Source of the DNA: JANQHS01 sp965267505
Lineage (GTDB): Bacteria > Bacteroidota > Bacteroidia > Cytophagales > CCMP332
Direction: 5' to 3'
Length of the DNA: 64,000 bases
NCBI GenBank assembly: GCA_965267505.1
Contig: OZ254081.1
Location: 434,001-498,000, forward strand
Part shown: positions 25,067 through 34,400 of the stretch, piece by piece
How the letters are laid out: every line of letters begins with the position of its first letter
How positions within the stretch are numbered: position 1 is the stretch's first letter
Notes under the pieces: generated by a model
What the model was told of the DNA's origin: nothing
Databases searched by the model: none
Seen by the model: the letters and a program-made list of their open reading frames with translations, nothing else
Made by a program: the position numbers and the translations under genes

Positions 25067-27741
25067 TATAAGTCAGGATCGTAATTCAAATTTTGTTTCA
25101 GCCATTTCTCAATATTCTCTTTAGAATCATTTTTCCTAAGAGAATAATCCTCAACCTGATCTTTGGCAATTTTTCCAAGTCCGAAATATTTTGACTCAGG
25201 GTGAGAGAAATACCAACCACATACCGAAGGAGGCGGATCCATGGCAAGGGATTCAGTAAGCTTTATGTGCGTCGTTTCCTCTCCACCCAAAATTCTAAAT
25301 AGCAATTCCTTTTCCGTATGATCAGGGCAGGCAGGATAACCAGGAGCCGGGCGAATTCCCTGATAGGCCTCCTTGATCAGGGATTCATTATCAAGATCTT
25401 CCGAATTGACGTATCCCCACAATTCCTTTCTTACTCTTTCATGGAGGAGTTCAGCATAGGCTTCCGCGAGTCGGTCAGCAAGAGCTTTAACCATAATCAG
25501 ATTATAATCATCATTCTCTTCCTCAAATTTTTTCACCAACAAATCCAGCCCCTCTCCTACCGTCACCGAGAATGCTCCCATAAAATCCTTCTTCCCAGTA
25601 TTCTTTGGAGCTATAAAATCAGAAAGGCAGATGTTTGGAATTCCCTTTCCCTTTTTACCTTGCTGTCTTAGAAAATGAATGCTCTCCTCTTTTCCCTCCC
25701 AGGTAATATTTACATCATCACCATTTGAGTTTGCAGAAAACAAGGCAGCGACTCCCCTGGCTTTCAAAGATTCATTCTGGATTATTTCGTCCAAAAGCTC
25801 GTTGGCATCCCGGAACAATTTCTTTGCTTCATCACCAACAGATGGGTTTTCAAAAATCTTAGGATACTTACCTTTTAGCATCCATGTTTGAAAAAAAGGC
25901 GTCCAGTCAATATACTTTCTGATCTGAGCAATGGATCGATCTGATTCAACAATTCTTCCTAATTCCCTAGGTTGAACAGGTTCAAAACCACTCCAATCAG
26001 GCTCAAAGGAATTTTTTCTGGCATCAACCAATGAGATGAAACTTTTCTCGGTTTGTCGCAAAGCATGGCCCTTTCTCAGCTCTTCATATTCTGTAGAGAT
26101 CCCTTCCGAAAATTCTTTTTTTCCGCTGCTTTGGGTGAGGGAGCTTGAAACAGGAACAGACCTGGAGGCATCTAACACGTGAACCACGGATCCAGAATAT
26201 TCAGGATCAATTTTTACAGCTGTATGTATCCTTGACGTTGTTGCACCACCTATAAGCAAGGGAATTTCCATTGCTCTTTTTTCCATTTCTCTTGCCACAT
26301 GGACCATTTCGTCTAGAGAAGGGGTGATCAAACCGCTTAGTCCAAGAATGGCAACATTTTCTTCTTCTGCCTTTTGAAGGATCTTTTCCGCAGGAACCAT
26401 AACACCCATATCGATCACATCGAAATTGTTACAGGCCAATACTACTCCAACAATATTCTTTCCGATATCATGTACATCTCCCTTGACGGTAGCCAAAAGG
26501 ATCTTCGCCTTCGATGGGCCCTGAGATTTTTGTTCTTCTAGCAAGGGTGTTAAATATCCAACAGCTTGTTTCATCACCCTGGCACTTTTTACTACTTGCG
26601 GAAGGAACATTTTACCAGACCCAAATAGGTCTCCAACCACATTCATTCCGTCCATTAGAGGGCCTTCAATAACTTTAAGAGGATCTCCTAATTCATCCAG
26701 GGCTTCAAAAGTGTCTGGCTCTACATGGTCAGTAACTCCCTTTACCAAAGCATGCTCCAGTCTTTCTGAGACTGGAAGCTGCCGCCAACTTTCATCTTCT
26801 TTTTCCTGTACCTTTTTCCCTTTCAAGGTATCTGCAAATTCCAGAAGTCTTTCTGTTGAATCTTCCCTGCGATCCAGAAGTACGTCTTCCACTTTTTCCA
26901 ACAGGTCTTTTGGAATTTCATCGTAAACTTCAAGCATGGAAGGATTTACAATTCCCATATCCATTCCAGCTTGTATCCCATGAAAAAGGAATGCGGAATG
27001 CATCGCCTCTCTTACATGTTGGTTACCCCGAAAAGAGAAAGAAACATTGCTTACCCCACCACTAATTTTAGAATTGGGAAGGTTTTTTTTGATCCATTGT
27101 ACCGCCCTGAAATAATCTACCGCATTCCTACGATGCTCTTCCATCCCTGTGCCAACCGGAAAGATATTGGGGTCAAAAATTATATCGGATGTTCGAAAGC
27201 CTATTCCTTCCAGAAGGCGATAAGCCCTTTCACAGATCTCAATCCTTCTTTCAAAATTGTCGGCCTGGCCTTTTTCATCAAAAGCCATGACAATAGTAGC
27301 CGCTCCGTACTTTTTAATAAGCCGAGCCTGCCTTAGGAATTCCTCCTCGCCCTCTTTGAGGCTTATCGAATTCACTATTGATTTTCCCTGAACTACCTGT
27401 AAACCTGCTTCGATGATCTCCCATTTTGATGAGTCAATCATGATGGGTATCCTGCTGATCTCAGGTTCGGAGGCCACAAGATTCAGGTACCGTACCATGG
27501 CTTTCTTTCCATCGATCATCCCTTCATCCATATTCACATCTAGTACCTGGGCTCCTCCTCTTACCTGCTCCAATGCCACCTGAAGAGCAGTCTCATAGTC
27601 CTCACTTTGGACTAGCCTCAAAAATTTCCTTGAACCGGTTACATTGGTTCTTTCCCCAACATTGACAAAATTACTGGAAGGCTGAACCAAAACAGGTTCA
27701 AGACCACTAAGCTTAAGTATACTCCCGTTATTTCCAGACAT
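25066..27741 (-). CDS. metH: Methionine synthase, C-terminal part (pterin-, cobalamin- and AdoMet-binding domains)
   Basis: Second half of a split cobalamin-dependent methionine synthase, 891 residues. Domains in order are: pterin-binding (VNVGERTNVTGSRKFLRLVQ near residue 26, DVNMDEGMIDG), the cobalamin cap (EALDELGDPLKVIEGPLMDG), the B12 Rossmann domain with the base-off motif D-V-H-D-I-G (VKGDVHDIGKNIVGVVL), and the reactivation domain (RPAPGYPACPDHTEKELLF). The homocysteine-binding domain is encoded separately just upstream, with one base between that gene's TAG and this ATG. Split MetH is common in Bacteroidota, so this is not read as a frameshift. It works with metF, the next gene. Confidence 0.95.
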   Translation of the reverse strand: MSGNNGSILKLSGLEPVLVQPSSNFVNVGERTNVTGSRKFLRLVQSEDYETALQVALEQVRGGAQVLDVNMDEGMIDGKKAMVRYLNLVASEPEISRIPIMIDSSKWEIIEAGLQVVQGKSIVNSISLKEGEEEFLRQARLIKKYGAATIVMAFDEKGQADNFERRIEICERAYRLLEGIGFRTSDIIFDPNIFPVGTGMEEHRRNAVDYFRAVQWIKKNLPNSKISGGVSNVSFSFRGNQHVREAMHSAFLFHGIQAGMDMGIVNPSMLEVYDEIPKDLLEKVEDVLLDRREDSTERLLEFADTLKGKKVQEKEDESWRQLPVSERLEHALVKGVTDHVEPDTFEALDELGDPLKVIEGPLMDGMNVVGDLFGSGKMFLPQVVKSARVMKQAVGYLTPLLEEQKSQGPSKAKILLATVKGDVHDIGKNIVGVVLACNNFDVIDMGVMVPAEKILQKAEEENVAILGLSGLITPSLDEMVHVAREMEKRAMEIPLLIGGATTSRIHTAVKIDPEYSGSVVHVLDASRSVPVSSSLTQSSGKKEFSEGISTEYEELRKGHALRQTEKSFISLVDARKNSFEPDWSGFEPVQPRELGRIVESDRSIAQIRKYIDWTPFFQTWMLKGKYPKIFENPSVGDEAKKLFRDANELLDEIIQNESLKARGVAALFSANSNGDDVNITWEGKEESIHFLRQQGKKGKGIPNICLSDFIAPKNTGKKDFMGAFSVTVGEGLDLLVKKFEEENDDYNLIMVKALADRLAEAYAELLHERVRKELWGYVNSEDLDNESLIKEAYQGIRPAPGYPACPDHTEKELLFRILGGEETTHIKLTESLAMDPPPSVCGWYFSHPESKYFGLGKIAKDQVEDYSLRKNDSKENIEKWLKQNLNYDPDL

Positions 27742-27742
27742 G

Positions 27743-28747
27743 CTAGTAGACTACCTCCCCTATCTTTCTTGGCTCATATTTCTTAGCCAGCTCAACCAAT
27801 TTTCCAATATGTTCCGGAGTGGTTCCGCAACATCCCCCAATTACATTGACCAGTCCTTCATCCAAAAATTTTTGAATCTCCTCAGCCATTTCGTCAGGGG
27901 TCTGGTCATACTCTCCAAATTCGTTCGGTAGTCCTGCATTGGGATGTACTGAAACTAAAAAGGAAGTCTCTTTGGCCATTACCTGCAAATATTGTCTAAG
28001 CTCAGCAGCACCTAAACTGCAATTCAGCCCAATGGAAAGGAGGTCAACATGGGAAGTAGATATCAAAAAGGCCTCAACCGTTTGTCCTGATAGAGTTCTT
28101 CCGCTTGCATCCACGATTGTACCTGATACCATGACTGGAATCCTATTATCGAGTTCTTCCTCAAGATCTTGAATGGCAAAAAGAGCTGCCTTGGCGTTAA
28201 GGGTATCGAAAATGGTTTCCACTAAAAGAAGGTCTGCCCCACCTTCCATAAGAGATTTGGATTGTTGGTAGTAAGCCTCCCTTAATTCTTCAAAAGTCAC
28301 AGCTCTGTAACCAGGATCTTGGACGTCAGGAGAGATCGAAGCAGCCCTATTTGTTGGGCCAAGGGATCCGGCAACAAACCTTGGTTTTTTGGGATCCATG
28401 GCTGTAAACTCATCGGCCACCTCCTTTGCCAACTTTGCAGATTCATAGTTGATCTCATTGACTATGCCTTCAAGACCATAGTCCTCCTGAGCAATGCTAG
28501 TAGAAGTAAATGTGTTGGTCTCAATAATATCGGCCCCAACCTCCAGGTAAGCTCTGTGAATCTTTTTGATCACATCAGGCCTGGTCAGGCTAAGCAGGTC
28601 ATTATTACCTTTCAAGGGAGTGGAGTGGTCTTTAAACCTCTCCCCATGAAAGTCTTTATCCTCCAATTTCTCTCTTTGGATCATGGTGCCCATTGCTCCG
28701 TCAAGCACAAGGATCCTGTCGGATAGGATTTCTTTGATCTTTTCCAT
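27743..28747 (-). CDS. metH: Methionine synthase, homocysteine-binding part
   Basis: The 334 residues match the homocysteine S-methyltransferase domain that binds zinc and homocysteine. LVLDGAMGTMIQ lies at the start, ETNTFTSTSIAQEDYGLE follows, then GLNCSLGAAELRQYL and GGCCGTTPEHI, which carry the three zinc-binding cysteines. It must act with the downstream cobalamin part, either as a complex or by domain docking. It is the first gene of the operon. The leader between the riboswitch and the ATG is about 50 bases. A family-wide alternative, a betaine- or SMM-homocysteine methyltransferase, is unlikely because the cobalamin half follows immediately. Confidence 0.95.
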   Translation of the reverse strand: MEKIKEILSDRILVLDGAMGTMIQREKLEDKDFHGERFKDHSTPLKGNNDLLSLTRPDVIKKIHRAYLEVGADIIETNTFTSTSIAQEDYGLEGIVNEINYESAKLAKEVADEFTAMDPKKPRFVAGSLGPTNRAASISPDVQDPGYRAVTFEELREAYYQQSKSLMEGGADLLLVETIFDTLNAKAALFAIQDLEEELDNRIPVMVSGTIVDASGRTLSGQTVEAFLISTSHVDLLSIGLNCSLGAAELRQYLQVMAKETSFLVSVHPNAGLPNEFGEYDQTPDEMAEEIQKFLDEGLVNVIGGCCGTTPEHIGKLVELAKKYEPRKIGEVVY

Positions 28748-28796
28748 GGTAATCTTATTTAATGCTAACCGAGAAAGTCTGGGAGGGGGTTCCTGA

Positions 28797-28896
28797 ATGT
28801 CTCATCTATCCTCAATTGAGGTGGGAATTAGCACCCGCCCGGGGCGGGTTGCTAAGGCTTCAACGGGCCCAATCCCTCAGCCTTTCGCGATAAGCA
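28797..28896 (-). ncRNA. SAM-I (S-box) riboswitch
   Basis: Read on the minus strand the leader has the S-box core in order: CTTATC, then GAAAGGCTGAGGGA, TTGGGCCCGTTGAAGCC, TTAGCAACC, a GC-rich P3 hairpin (CGCCCCGGGCG), GGTGCTAATTCC, the P4 hairpin CCTCAATTGAGG, and GATAGATGAG closing P1. It lies about 50 bases before the first metH gene, so S-adenosylmethionine should repress the whole metH1-metH2-metF-lyase operon. I did not see a convincing terminator after it. Control may act on translation start instead, but this is inference. Confidence 0.93.
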
Positions 28897-28903
28897 ACAC
28901 AAA

Positions 28904-28931
28904 GAAATGTATTAAAGCCCTATTAATGAAA
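28904..28931 (-). promoter_or_regulatory. Promoter for the riboswitch-controlled met operon
   Basis: On the minus strand TTTC (28931-28928), a 16-base spacer and TACATTTC (28911-28904) resemble -33 TTTG and -7 TAnnTTTG. Transcription would start near 28897, exactly where the riboswitch begins. Confidence 0.45.
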
Positions 28932-29008
28932 TTTTCTGGGCTGTTTATAAGATTGCTGAAAAAAAATAAACCCCGCCTTAATAAATTATTAGTTTTCCCG
29001 CAGTTAAG

Positions 29009-29896
29009 ATGAAGCTCGGAGCAATTGATATTGGTTCCAATGCGATCCGCTTCCAGGTGGTGAATGCATTCCAGGTAGAGGACGATATCCGCCTTAAGAA
29101 AATGGAGTTCATTCGTTTTCCGTTAAGGCTAGGCCATGATGTTTTTACGACAGGGAAGATCACTCTGGAAACAGAGATCAAACTCCTGAAGCTCTTTGAA
29201 TCCTTCAAGATCCTATTTGATCTATTTGAGATCGACCATTACCTGATCTGTGCTACCTCAGCTATGAGAGAAGCTTCCAATGGATCAGAAATAGCTGATA
29301 GAATTTCCAAGAAACTGGATATGGAGGTAAAGATCATCTCGGGTGATGAAGAAGCCTGGTTGATAAATAGAGCATTAACCCAATTCATCAGTGAAAATGA
29401 GGTAATACATATCGATGTAGGTGGAGGTAGTACCGAGATCACTTTCTTTTCAGGCAGGGAAAAGGTTGCTACTCATTCCTTCAATATTGGTACTGTCAGG
29501 ATGCTTGAAGGAAAAGAATCACCTGAGGCCTGGAAAAAAATGGAATCCTGGGTGAAGAAGTATAAAAAGAAAATGGACCAACCGGTGGCACTAGGAACAG
29601 GAGGAAATATCAACAAGCTCTCAGATCTTATCACCCCTACCAAGTATTCAGTAATCTCTTATAAGAAGTTGAAGAAGACACTAAATACCATTGAAAAAAC
29701 CTCGATGGAAGACAGGATCTTCAAAATGATGATGAATTCAGACAGGGCGGATGTAATTGTTCCTGCTGGAAGGATCTTTACTTCAATAATGGACTGGACC
29801 GGTGCGGATGGAATTTTGGTTCCCAGGGTCGGACTTAAAGACGGAATGATCTGGACCTTGGTGGACCGGTATTTTAAGAATTCTAAAAAAGCTTAG
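29009..29896 (+). CDS. Ppx/GppA family phosphatase (exopolyphosphatase-like)
   Basis: Hydrolyses polyphosphate or (p)ppGpp-type phosphates in the cytoplasm. The 295 residues are the short two-lobed ASKHA form, without the C-terminal HD domain of long Ppx. Motifs are LGAIDIGSNAIRFQV (phosphate loop 1), ATSAMREASNG, ISGDEEAWLINRA, HIDVGGGSTEITFF (phosphate loop 2), SFNIGTVRML and ALGTGGNINKL. It faces ppk1, with the two 3' ends overlapping by 14 bases; this convergent pair codes for making and breaking polyphosphate. A TAGTTTTC box at 28990-28997, one base off the -7 consensus, lies 11 bases before the ATG. Confidence 0.9.
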   Translation: MKLGAIDIGSNAIRFQVVNAFQVEDDIRLKKMEFIRFPLRLGHDVFTTGKITLETEIKLLKLFESFKILFDLFEIDHYLICATSAMREASNGSEIADRISKKLDMEVKIISGDEEAWLINRALTQFISENEVIHIDVGGGSTEITFFSGREKVATHSFNIGTVRMLEGKESPEAWKKMESWVKKYKKKMDQPVALGTGGNINKLSDLITPTKYSVISYKKLKKTLNTIEKTSMEDRIFKMMMNSDRADVIVPAGRIFTSIMDWTGADGILVPRVGLKDGMIWTLVDRYFKNSKKA

Positions 29897-32015
29897 ATGG
29901 AGCCACCGTAGCTCCATTGACATCGAAGAATTCCTTGTGAATGTCAAATTCTAAGCCTTCAAAAGCCTCAACCTTGGTATATGATCCATCCTCCTCCATG
30001 GTGTAGGAGTTAATGTTATCATTCAAATTATAGATGAGGATATTAACGGCTTGCTGCTTGGTTTGGGGGTCCTTAATAATAAATAAGGACTCTATCCTTC
30101 TGTCAAAACTCCTAACCATAACATCAGCACTTCCTCCCAAAACAACTGGATCTCCATTATTATGGAAGTAGAATATTCGGCTATGCTCTAAAAGATCTCC
30201 AACTATGGATTTCACCTGAATATTTTCACTTAGCTCTTGCCTTCCTGGTCTCAAGCAGCAAATCCCTCTGACGATCAATCGAACTGGAACCCCCGCATTG
30301 CTAGCCTCATAAAGCTTGTCAATGACCTGTTGATCTTGCAGCGAGTTAATCTTAATACAGATCCCGCTTGAAAGACCTCTTTCGGCATTTAATTTCTCAA
30401 CTTCAATGTACTCAAGCAGTCGGTTTCTGAGATCTTTGGGGGCTGTGATGAGGTAATGGTAATTGGGTGGTTCAGAATGGCCAGTAATTACATTAAAGAA
30501 TTCTGAAACATCATTGGCATATCCTTCATCATTGGTAAGAAGAGCAATGTCGGTATAAAGCTTGGCAGTGGTTTCATTATAATTCCCAGACCCTAAATGA
30601 ACGTACCTTGAAACCTTATTTCCTTCTTTTCGGACCACTAAAAGTAATTTGGTATGAGTTTTCACCTCACTCATACCGTAGATCACATAGACTCCAGCCT
30701 TTTCAAGTTTCTTGGCTTCCTGGAGATTGTTTTCCTCATCAAATCTGGCCTTTAATTCAAAAAGGACTGAAACGTGTTTTCCATTTTCGGCCGCTTTAAG
30801 AAGGGCCTGACTTATTCTTGAAGCTTTTGCCAGCCTATATATTGTAATCTTTATAGCAAGCACATTTGGATCATCTGCAGATTTCTCCAACAGGTCAATT
30901 ACTGGTCCCATAGTATTGAAAGGGTGGTGCAACAAAATATCTCCACCTTTGATCAAACTAAAAATATCCTGTTCCTCTACATCTTCTCTTTGCGCCAAGG
31001 CCTGAGGAGGAACCGGAAGTGGACTGGGAGGCAATTTATCTTTGAAATCGGTATGAGCGGCGATCTGCCAGAGTCCGGTAAAATCTATTAAAGAATCATT
31101 CTCGAATACATTTTCGTCCTTGATCTCCCAACGATCCATTAACCCAACCTTCACTCTTTTGCTGGCTCCACTTTCTATCTCAAGCCTTACCACTCTACCT
31201 GTTTTCCTTGTTTTCAGCTTGTGCTGGAGTTCCTCAATAAAGTCCATATCCAGATCGTCACTCTCCTCTAACGTAAAGTCTCCATTTCTAGTGATCCTCA
31301 TTAGATCTACCGATTTGATCTCCACGTTCCTATAAAGTTTGTCGATATGGGTTTTAATGATGTCTTCAATAGGAATGAAAGCCATAAAGCCATCCCTATG
31401 GATCTCAAAAAACCTGGGGATGTTCCTGGGAATCTGAATAAATGAGATTTTTTCGGATTGCTCACTCTTTACGCCAGCTTTGGTAACTACGGCCAGGATA
31501 AGAACCTGATTCATCAAAACCGGAAAGGAATGGTAGTTATCAAAGACCATGGGAGTCAACATAGGGAATATGGTCTTTTGGAAGTAATCTTCTACAAGGC
31601 CCTTTTCGCCAAAATCGAGATCCTTTACTTTGAATATCCCAAATCCATTTTCCTTGAACATGGGCTGGGCTTCCCTTTCAAACCATTCAACCTGCTCTTT
31701 CACAAAGGATCTGGCCTCCCCCAAAAGCAATTCGCAAAACGGCTTTTCTCTAAGGCCACTGAAATCGACCCTTTCCTTTTTAAAATCGATGTAATTGTAA
31801 AGGCTACCAACACGGATCATAAAGAATTCATCCAGGTTTGATCCGGTAATAGCCAGGAATTTTAACTTTTCAAAAACACTCCTCTTTGCATCCCTTGCCT
31901 GATCAAGAACCCTGTAGTTGAATTTCAACCAGCTCAGGTCCCTGCTAATCAGGGGACTTTCCTTGATCTGATTTCTTGTTTTGCTATCTGATCGATTAGG
32001 AGCCGAAACTGCCAT
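29883..32015 (-). CDS. ppk1: Polyphosphate kinase 1
   Basis: Reversibly polymerises the terminal phosphate of ATP into polyphosphate. The 710 residues are full length. The N domain has SRDLSWLKFNYRVLDQA. The catalytic phospholipase-D-like domains include HHPFNTMGPVIDLLE, ITIYRLAKASRISQALLKAA and VLFELKARFDEENN. The autophosphorylated His lies in HLGSGNYNETTAKLYTD (about residue 472), and VPVRLIVRGICCLRPG follows. The ATG overlaps the gyrB stop by one base (TAATG), so its expression is tied to gyrB. The convergent neighbour is the Ppx/GppA phosphatase. The assignment is secure. Confidence 0.96.
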   Translation of the reverse strand: MAVSAPNRSDSKTRNQIKESPLISRDLSWLKFNYRVLDQARDAKRSVFEKLKFLAITGSNLDEFFMIRVGSLYNYIDFKKERVDFSGLREKPFCELLLGEARSFVKEQVEWFEREAQPMFKENGFGIFKVKDLDFGEKGLVEDYFQKTIFPMLTPMVFDNYHSFPVLMNQVLILAVVTKAGVKSEQSEKISFIQIPRNIPRFFEIHRDGFMAFIPIEDIIKTHIDKLYRNVEIKSVDLMRITRNGDFTLEESDDLDMDFIEELQHKLKTRKTGRVVRLEIESGASKRVKVGLMDRWEIKDENVFENDSLIDFTGLWQIAAHTDFKDKLPPSPLPVPPQALAQREDVEEQDIFSLIKGGDILLHHPFNTMGPVIDLLEKSADDPNVLAIKITIYRLAKASRISQALLKAAENGKHVSVLFELKARFDEENNLQEAKKLEKAGVYVIYGMSEVKTHTKLLLVVRKEGNKVSRYVHLGSGNYNETTAKLYTDIALLTNDEGYANDVSEFFNVITGHSEPPNYHYLITAPKDLRNRLLEYIEVEKLNAERGLSSGICIKINSLQDQQVIDKLYEASNAGVPVRLIVRGICCLRPGRQELSENIQVKSIVGDLLEHSRIFYFHNNGDPVVLGGSADVMVRSFDRRIESLFIIKDPQTKQQAVNILIYNLNDNINSYTMEEDGSYTKVEAFEGLEFDIHKEFFDVNGATVAPSKLF

Positions 32016-33964
32016 TAGACATCCAGATTGGCATATTTGGCGTTTTTCTCAATGAATTCCCTTCTTGGAGCGACCTCATCACCCATCAACATTGAGAATA
32101 GATGATCTGCTTCGGCAGCTGATTCTATGGATACTTGCTTCAAAGATCTGTTTTCCGGATCCATGGTGGTTTCCCATAGTTGCTCTGGATTCATTTCCCC
32201 AAGGCCCTTGTACCTTTGAACATGTACGGAATCTTCTTTTCCGTCACCAGCCATTTCCTTTACCATTCTTTCCCTTTCCGCCTCATTCCAACAATAATGA
32301 GATTCTTTTCCTTTCTTCACCTGATACAATGGTGGTTGAGCAATGTACACATACCCCCTTTCGATAAGGTCGAACATATAACGAAAAAAGAAAGTAAGAA
32401 TCAAAGTACGGATGTGGCTCCCATCGATATCAGCATCCGTCATGATTATCAACTTATGATATCTGAGTTTCTCAAGATTAAGAGCCTTTTCATCTTCCTC
32501 TGTTCCAAAGCTGACCCCTAGGGCAGTGATCATATTCTTGATCTCCTCGTTGTCATAGATTTTGTGTTCCTGGGCTTTCTCAACATTCAGGATCTTACCT
32601 CTAAGTGGCAGGATCGCCTGGAAATTCCTATCCCTACCTTGTTTTGCGGAGCCCCCGGCAGAATCTCCCTCTACCAGGTACAATTCACATAGAGCAGGGT
32701 CTTTTTCAGAACAATCGGCTAGTTTTCCAGGAAGGCCTGTTCCCCCCATTACGTTCTTTCTTTGGACCATTTCCCTTGCCTTTCTTGCTGCATGCCTGGC
32801 CTGGGCAGCAAGGACTACTTTTTGGATAATGATCTTGGCTTCTTTTGGATGCTCCTCAAGGTATTCATAGAGTGTTGAGCCAAGCGTGTTTTCAACTGCC
32901 CCGGATACTTCCGAATTACCCAATTTGGTCTTGGTCTGACCTTCAAACTGAGGTTCAGCAACTTTTACAGAGATCACGGCAGTCAATCCTTCACGGAAAT
33001 CATCTCCACTGATTTCAATCTTTACCTTGTCAAGAAGACCGGATTTTTCAGCATAGTTTTTCAAGGTTCGGGTAAGAGCTCTCCTAAAGCCTGTCACATG
33101 TGTTCCTCCCTCGATTGTGTTAATGTTGTTCACATAGGAAAAGACATGCTCGTTGAAGGAGGTATTGTACTGAAGTGCCACTTCTATTGGAACTCCATCT
33201 TTTTCACCTTCCACGAATATGGGATCAGGAATAAGTTTTTCCCTTGAAGAATCGAGGTATTGAACGAATTCCATTAATCCTCCTTCGGAGAAGAATTCCT
33301 CATTGAGAAACTCACCCGAGTCATCTTTTTCCCTTTCGTCGATCAATTTTATATGAATGCCCTTATTCAAAAAGGCAAGCTCCCTCAATCGGGTTGCGAT
33401 CGTTTCATACTTGTACTCTGTAGTGATGAAAATATCTCCATCAGGCTTGAATTTTACCGTAGTACCGGTTCTATCGGTTTTTCCTATCTCCTTTACGTCA
33501 CCTTGGGGAATCCCTCTTGAGTACTCCTGGAAAAAGACCTTTCCTTTTCTATGGACTGTTGCTGAAAGCTCTATCGACAAAGCATTCACACAGGAAACAC
33601 CAACACCATGAAGACCACCGGAAACTTTATAAGAATCCTTATCGAATTTACCTCCTGCATGGAGGACGGTCATAACAACCTCAAGGGCAGATCTTTTTTC
33701 TTTGGGATGTGGATCGGTTGGGATTCCTCTTCCATCATCACTTACTGAGATCGAGTTATCCGGATGTACAGTGACTTCGATGTTAGAACAATGTCCTGCA
33801 AGTGCCTCATCGATGGAATTATCAACCACCTCCCAGATAAGGTGATGAAGGCCTTTGATGCCCACATCTCCAATGTACATGGCGGGTCTTTTTCTTACTG
33901 CTTCAAGTCCTTCTAGAACCTGAATATTACTGGCCGAATAATCCTTGGGTTGCTTTTCGCTCAA
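32015..33964 (-). CDS. gyrB: DNA gyrase subunit B
   Basis: ATPase subunit of DNA gyrase, which introduces negative supercoils. The 649 residues are the short GyrB form. The GHKL ATPase has EVVDNSIDEALAGHC, DDGRGIPTD, and VSGGLHGVGVSCVNALS. The Toprim domain has LVEGDSAGGSAKQGRDRNFQ (about 428) and DADIDGSHIRTLIL (about 508). The C-terminal tail has QRYKGLGEMNPEQLWETTM. ParE can look similar, but the Toprim-tail wording is GyrB-like. A CoA-binding protein gene lies 69 bases upstream in the same direction. A TATTTTCG box about 18 bases before the ATG resembles a -7 element. ppk1 follows with overlapping codons. Confidence 0.95.
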   Translation of the reverse strand: MSEKQPKDYSASNIQVLEGLEAVRKRPAMYIGDVGIKGLHHLIWEVVDNSIDEALAGHCSNIEVTVHPDNSISVSDDGRGIPTDPHPKEKRSALEVVMTVLHAGGKFDKDSYKVSGGLHGVGVSCVNALSIELSATVHRKGKVFFQEYSRGIPQGDVKEIGKTDRTGTTVKFKPDGDIFITTEYKYETIATRLRELAFLNKGIHIKLIDEREKDDSGEFLNEEFFSEGGLMEFVQYLDSSREKLIPDPIFVEGEKDGVPIEVALQYNTSFNEHVFSYVNNINTIEGGTHVTGFRRALTRTLKNYAEKSGLLDKVKIEISGDDFREGLTAVISVKVAEPQFEGQTKTKLGNSEVSGAVENTLGSTLYEYLEEHPKEAKIIIQKVVLAAQARHAARKAREMVQRKNVMGGTGLPGKLADCSEKDPALCELYLVEGDSAGGSAKQGRDRNFQAILPLRGKILNVEKAQEHKIYDNEEIKNMITALGVSFGTEEDEKALNLEKLRYHKLIIMTDADIDGSHIRTLILTFFFRYMFDLIERGYVYIAQPPLYQVKKGKESHYCWNEAERERMVKEMAGDGKEDSVHVQRYKGLGEMNPEQLWETTMDPENRSLKQVSIESAAEADHLFSMLMGDEVAPRREFIEKNAKYANLDV

Positions 33965-34033
33965 AATCTAATTTTTGCTGCGAAAATACGAAAAAACGAA
34001 GGTTTTTGGAAGTGTTCGAGGGGAATAAAATGG

Positions 34034-34399
34034 CTAAAAGGTCCTTGCGGAAAGCATGACCAAAGTGCAGGCTTCCAATACCTTTATTCCAGCCTCATTA
34101 GCCCTCTTTTTTAACTCAGGATTTTCTGCTCCCGGATTGAAAATGATCCTGCCGGGATTAAGATCCAGGAGAATATTTTCATACTCCTTTTGGTTCATTT
34201 CAGAAAGGTAAAGGGTGACTGTATCAAATTGATCATCTGTAGGTATTTCGGTCAGGATATCCCGATCAAAAACACGGTCATTTTTTTTACCCACAAGGAC
34301 AACCTTATGCCCATAAGAAAGCAGGTCTCGAGTAGCCATGTAGGAGTACCGATACATATTGGAGGAAGCTCCAAGGACGAGGACTTTTTCTTTACCCAT
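34034..34399 (-). CDS. CoA-binding protein (YccU-like Rossmann fold)
   Basis: A single 121-residue CoA_binding_2 domain: LVLGASSNMYRYSYMATRDL, then GHKVVLVGKKND, and DLNPGRIIFNPGAENPELKK near the C-terminus, where family members bind CoA. There is no signal or membrane segment, so it is cytoplasmic. The cellular role of such stand-alone proteins is unclear. The start ATG is one base after the stop of the upstream repeat-protein gene, so the two are probably co-transcribed, and gyrB follows after 69 bases. Confidence 0.88.
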   Translation of the reverse strand: MGKEKVLVLGASSNMYRYSYMATRDLLSYGHKVVLVGKKNDRVFDRDILTEIPTDDQFDTVTLYLSEMNQKEYENILLDLNPGRIIFNPGAENPELKKRANEAGIKVLEACTLVMLSARTF

Positions 34400-34400
34400 T

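Noticed and set aside
25066..28747. Methionine synthase broken by a frameshift
   Set aside because: The break lies at the boundary between the homocysteine and pterin domains, and the second part has a proper ATG one base after the first stop. Split MetH is known in Bacteroidota.
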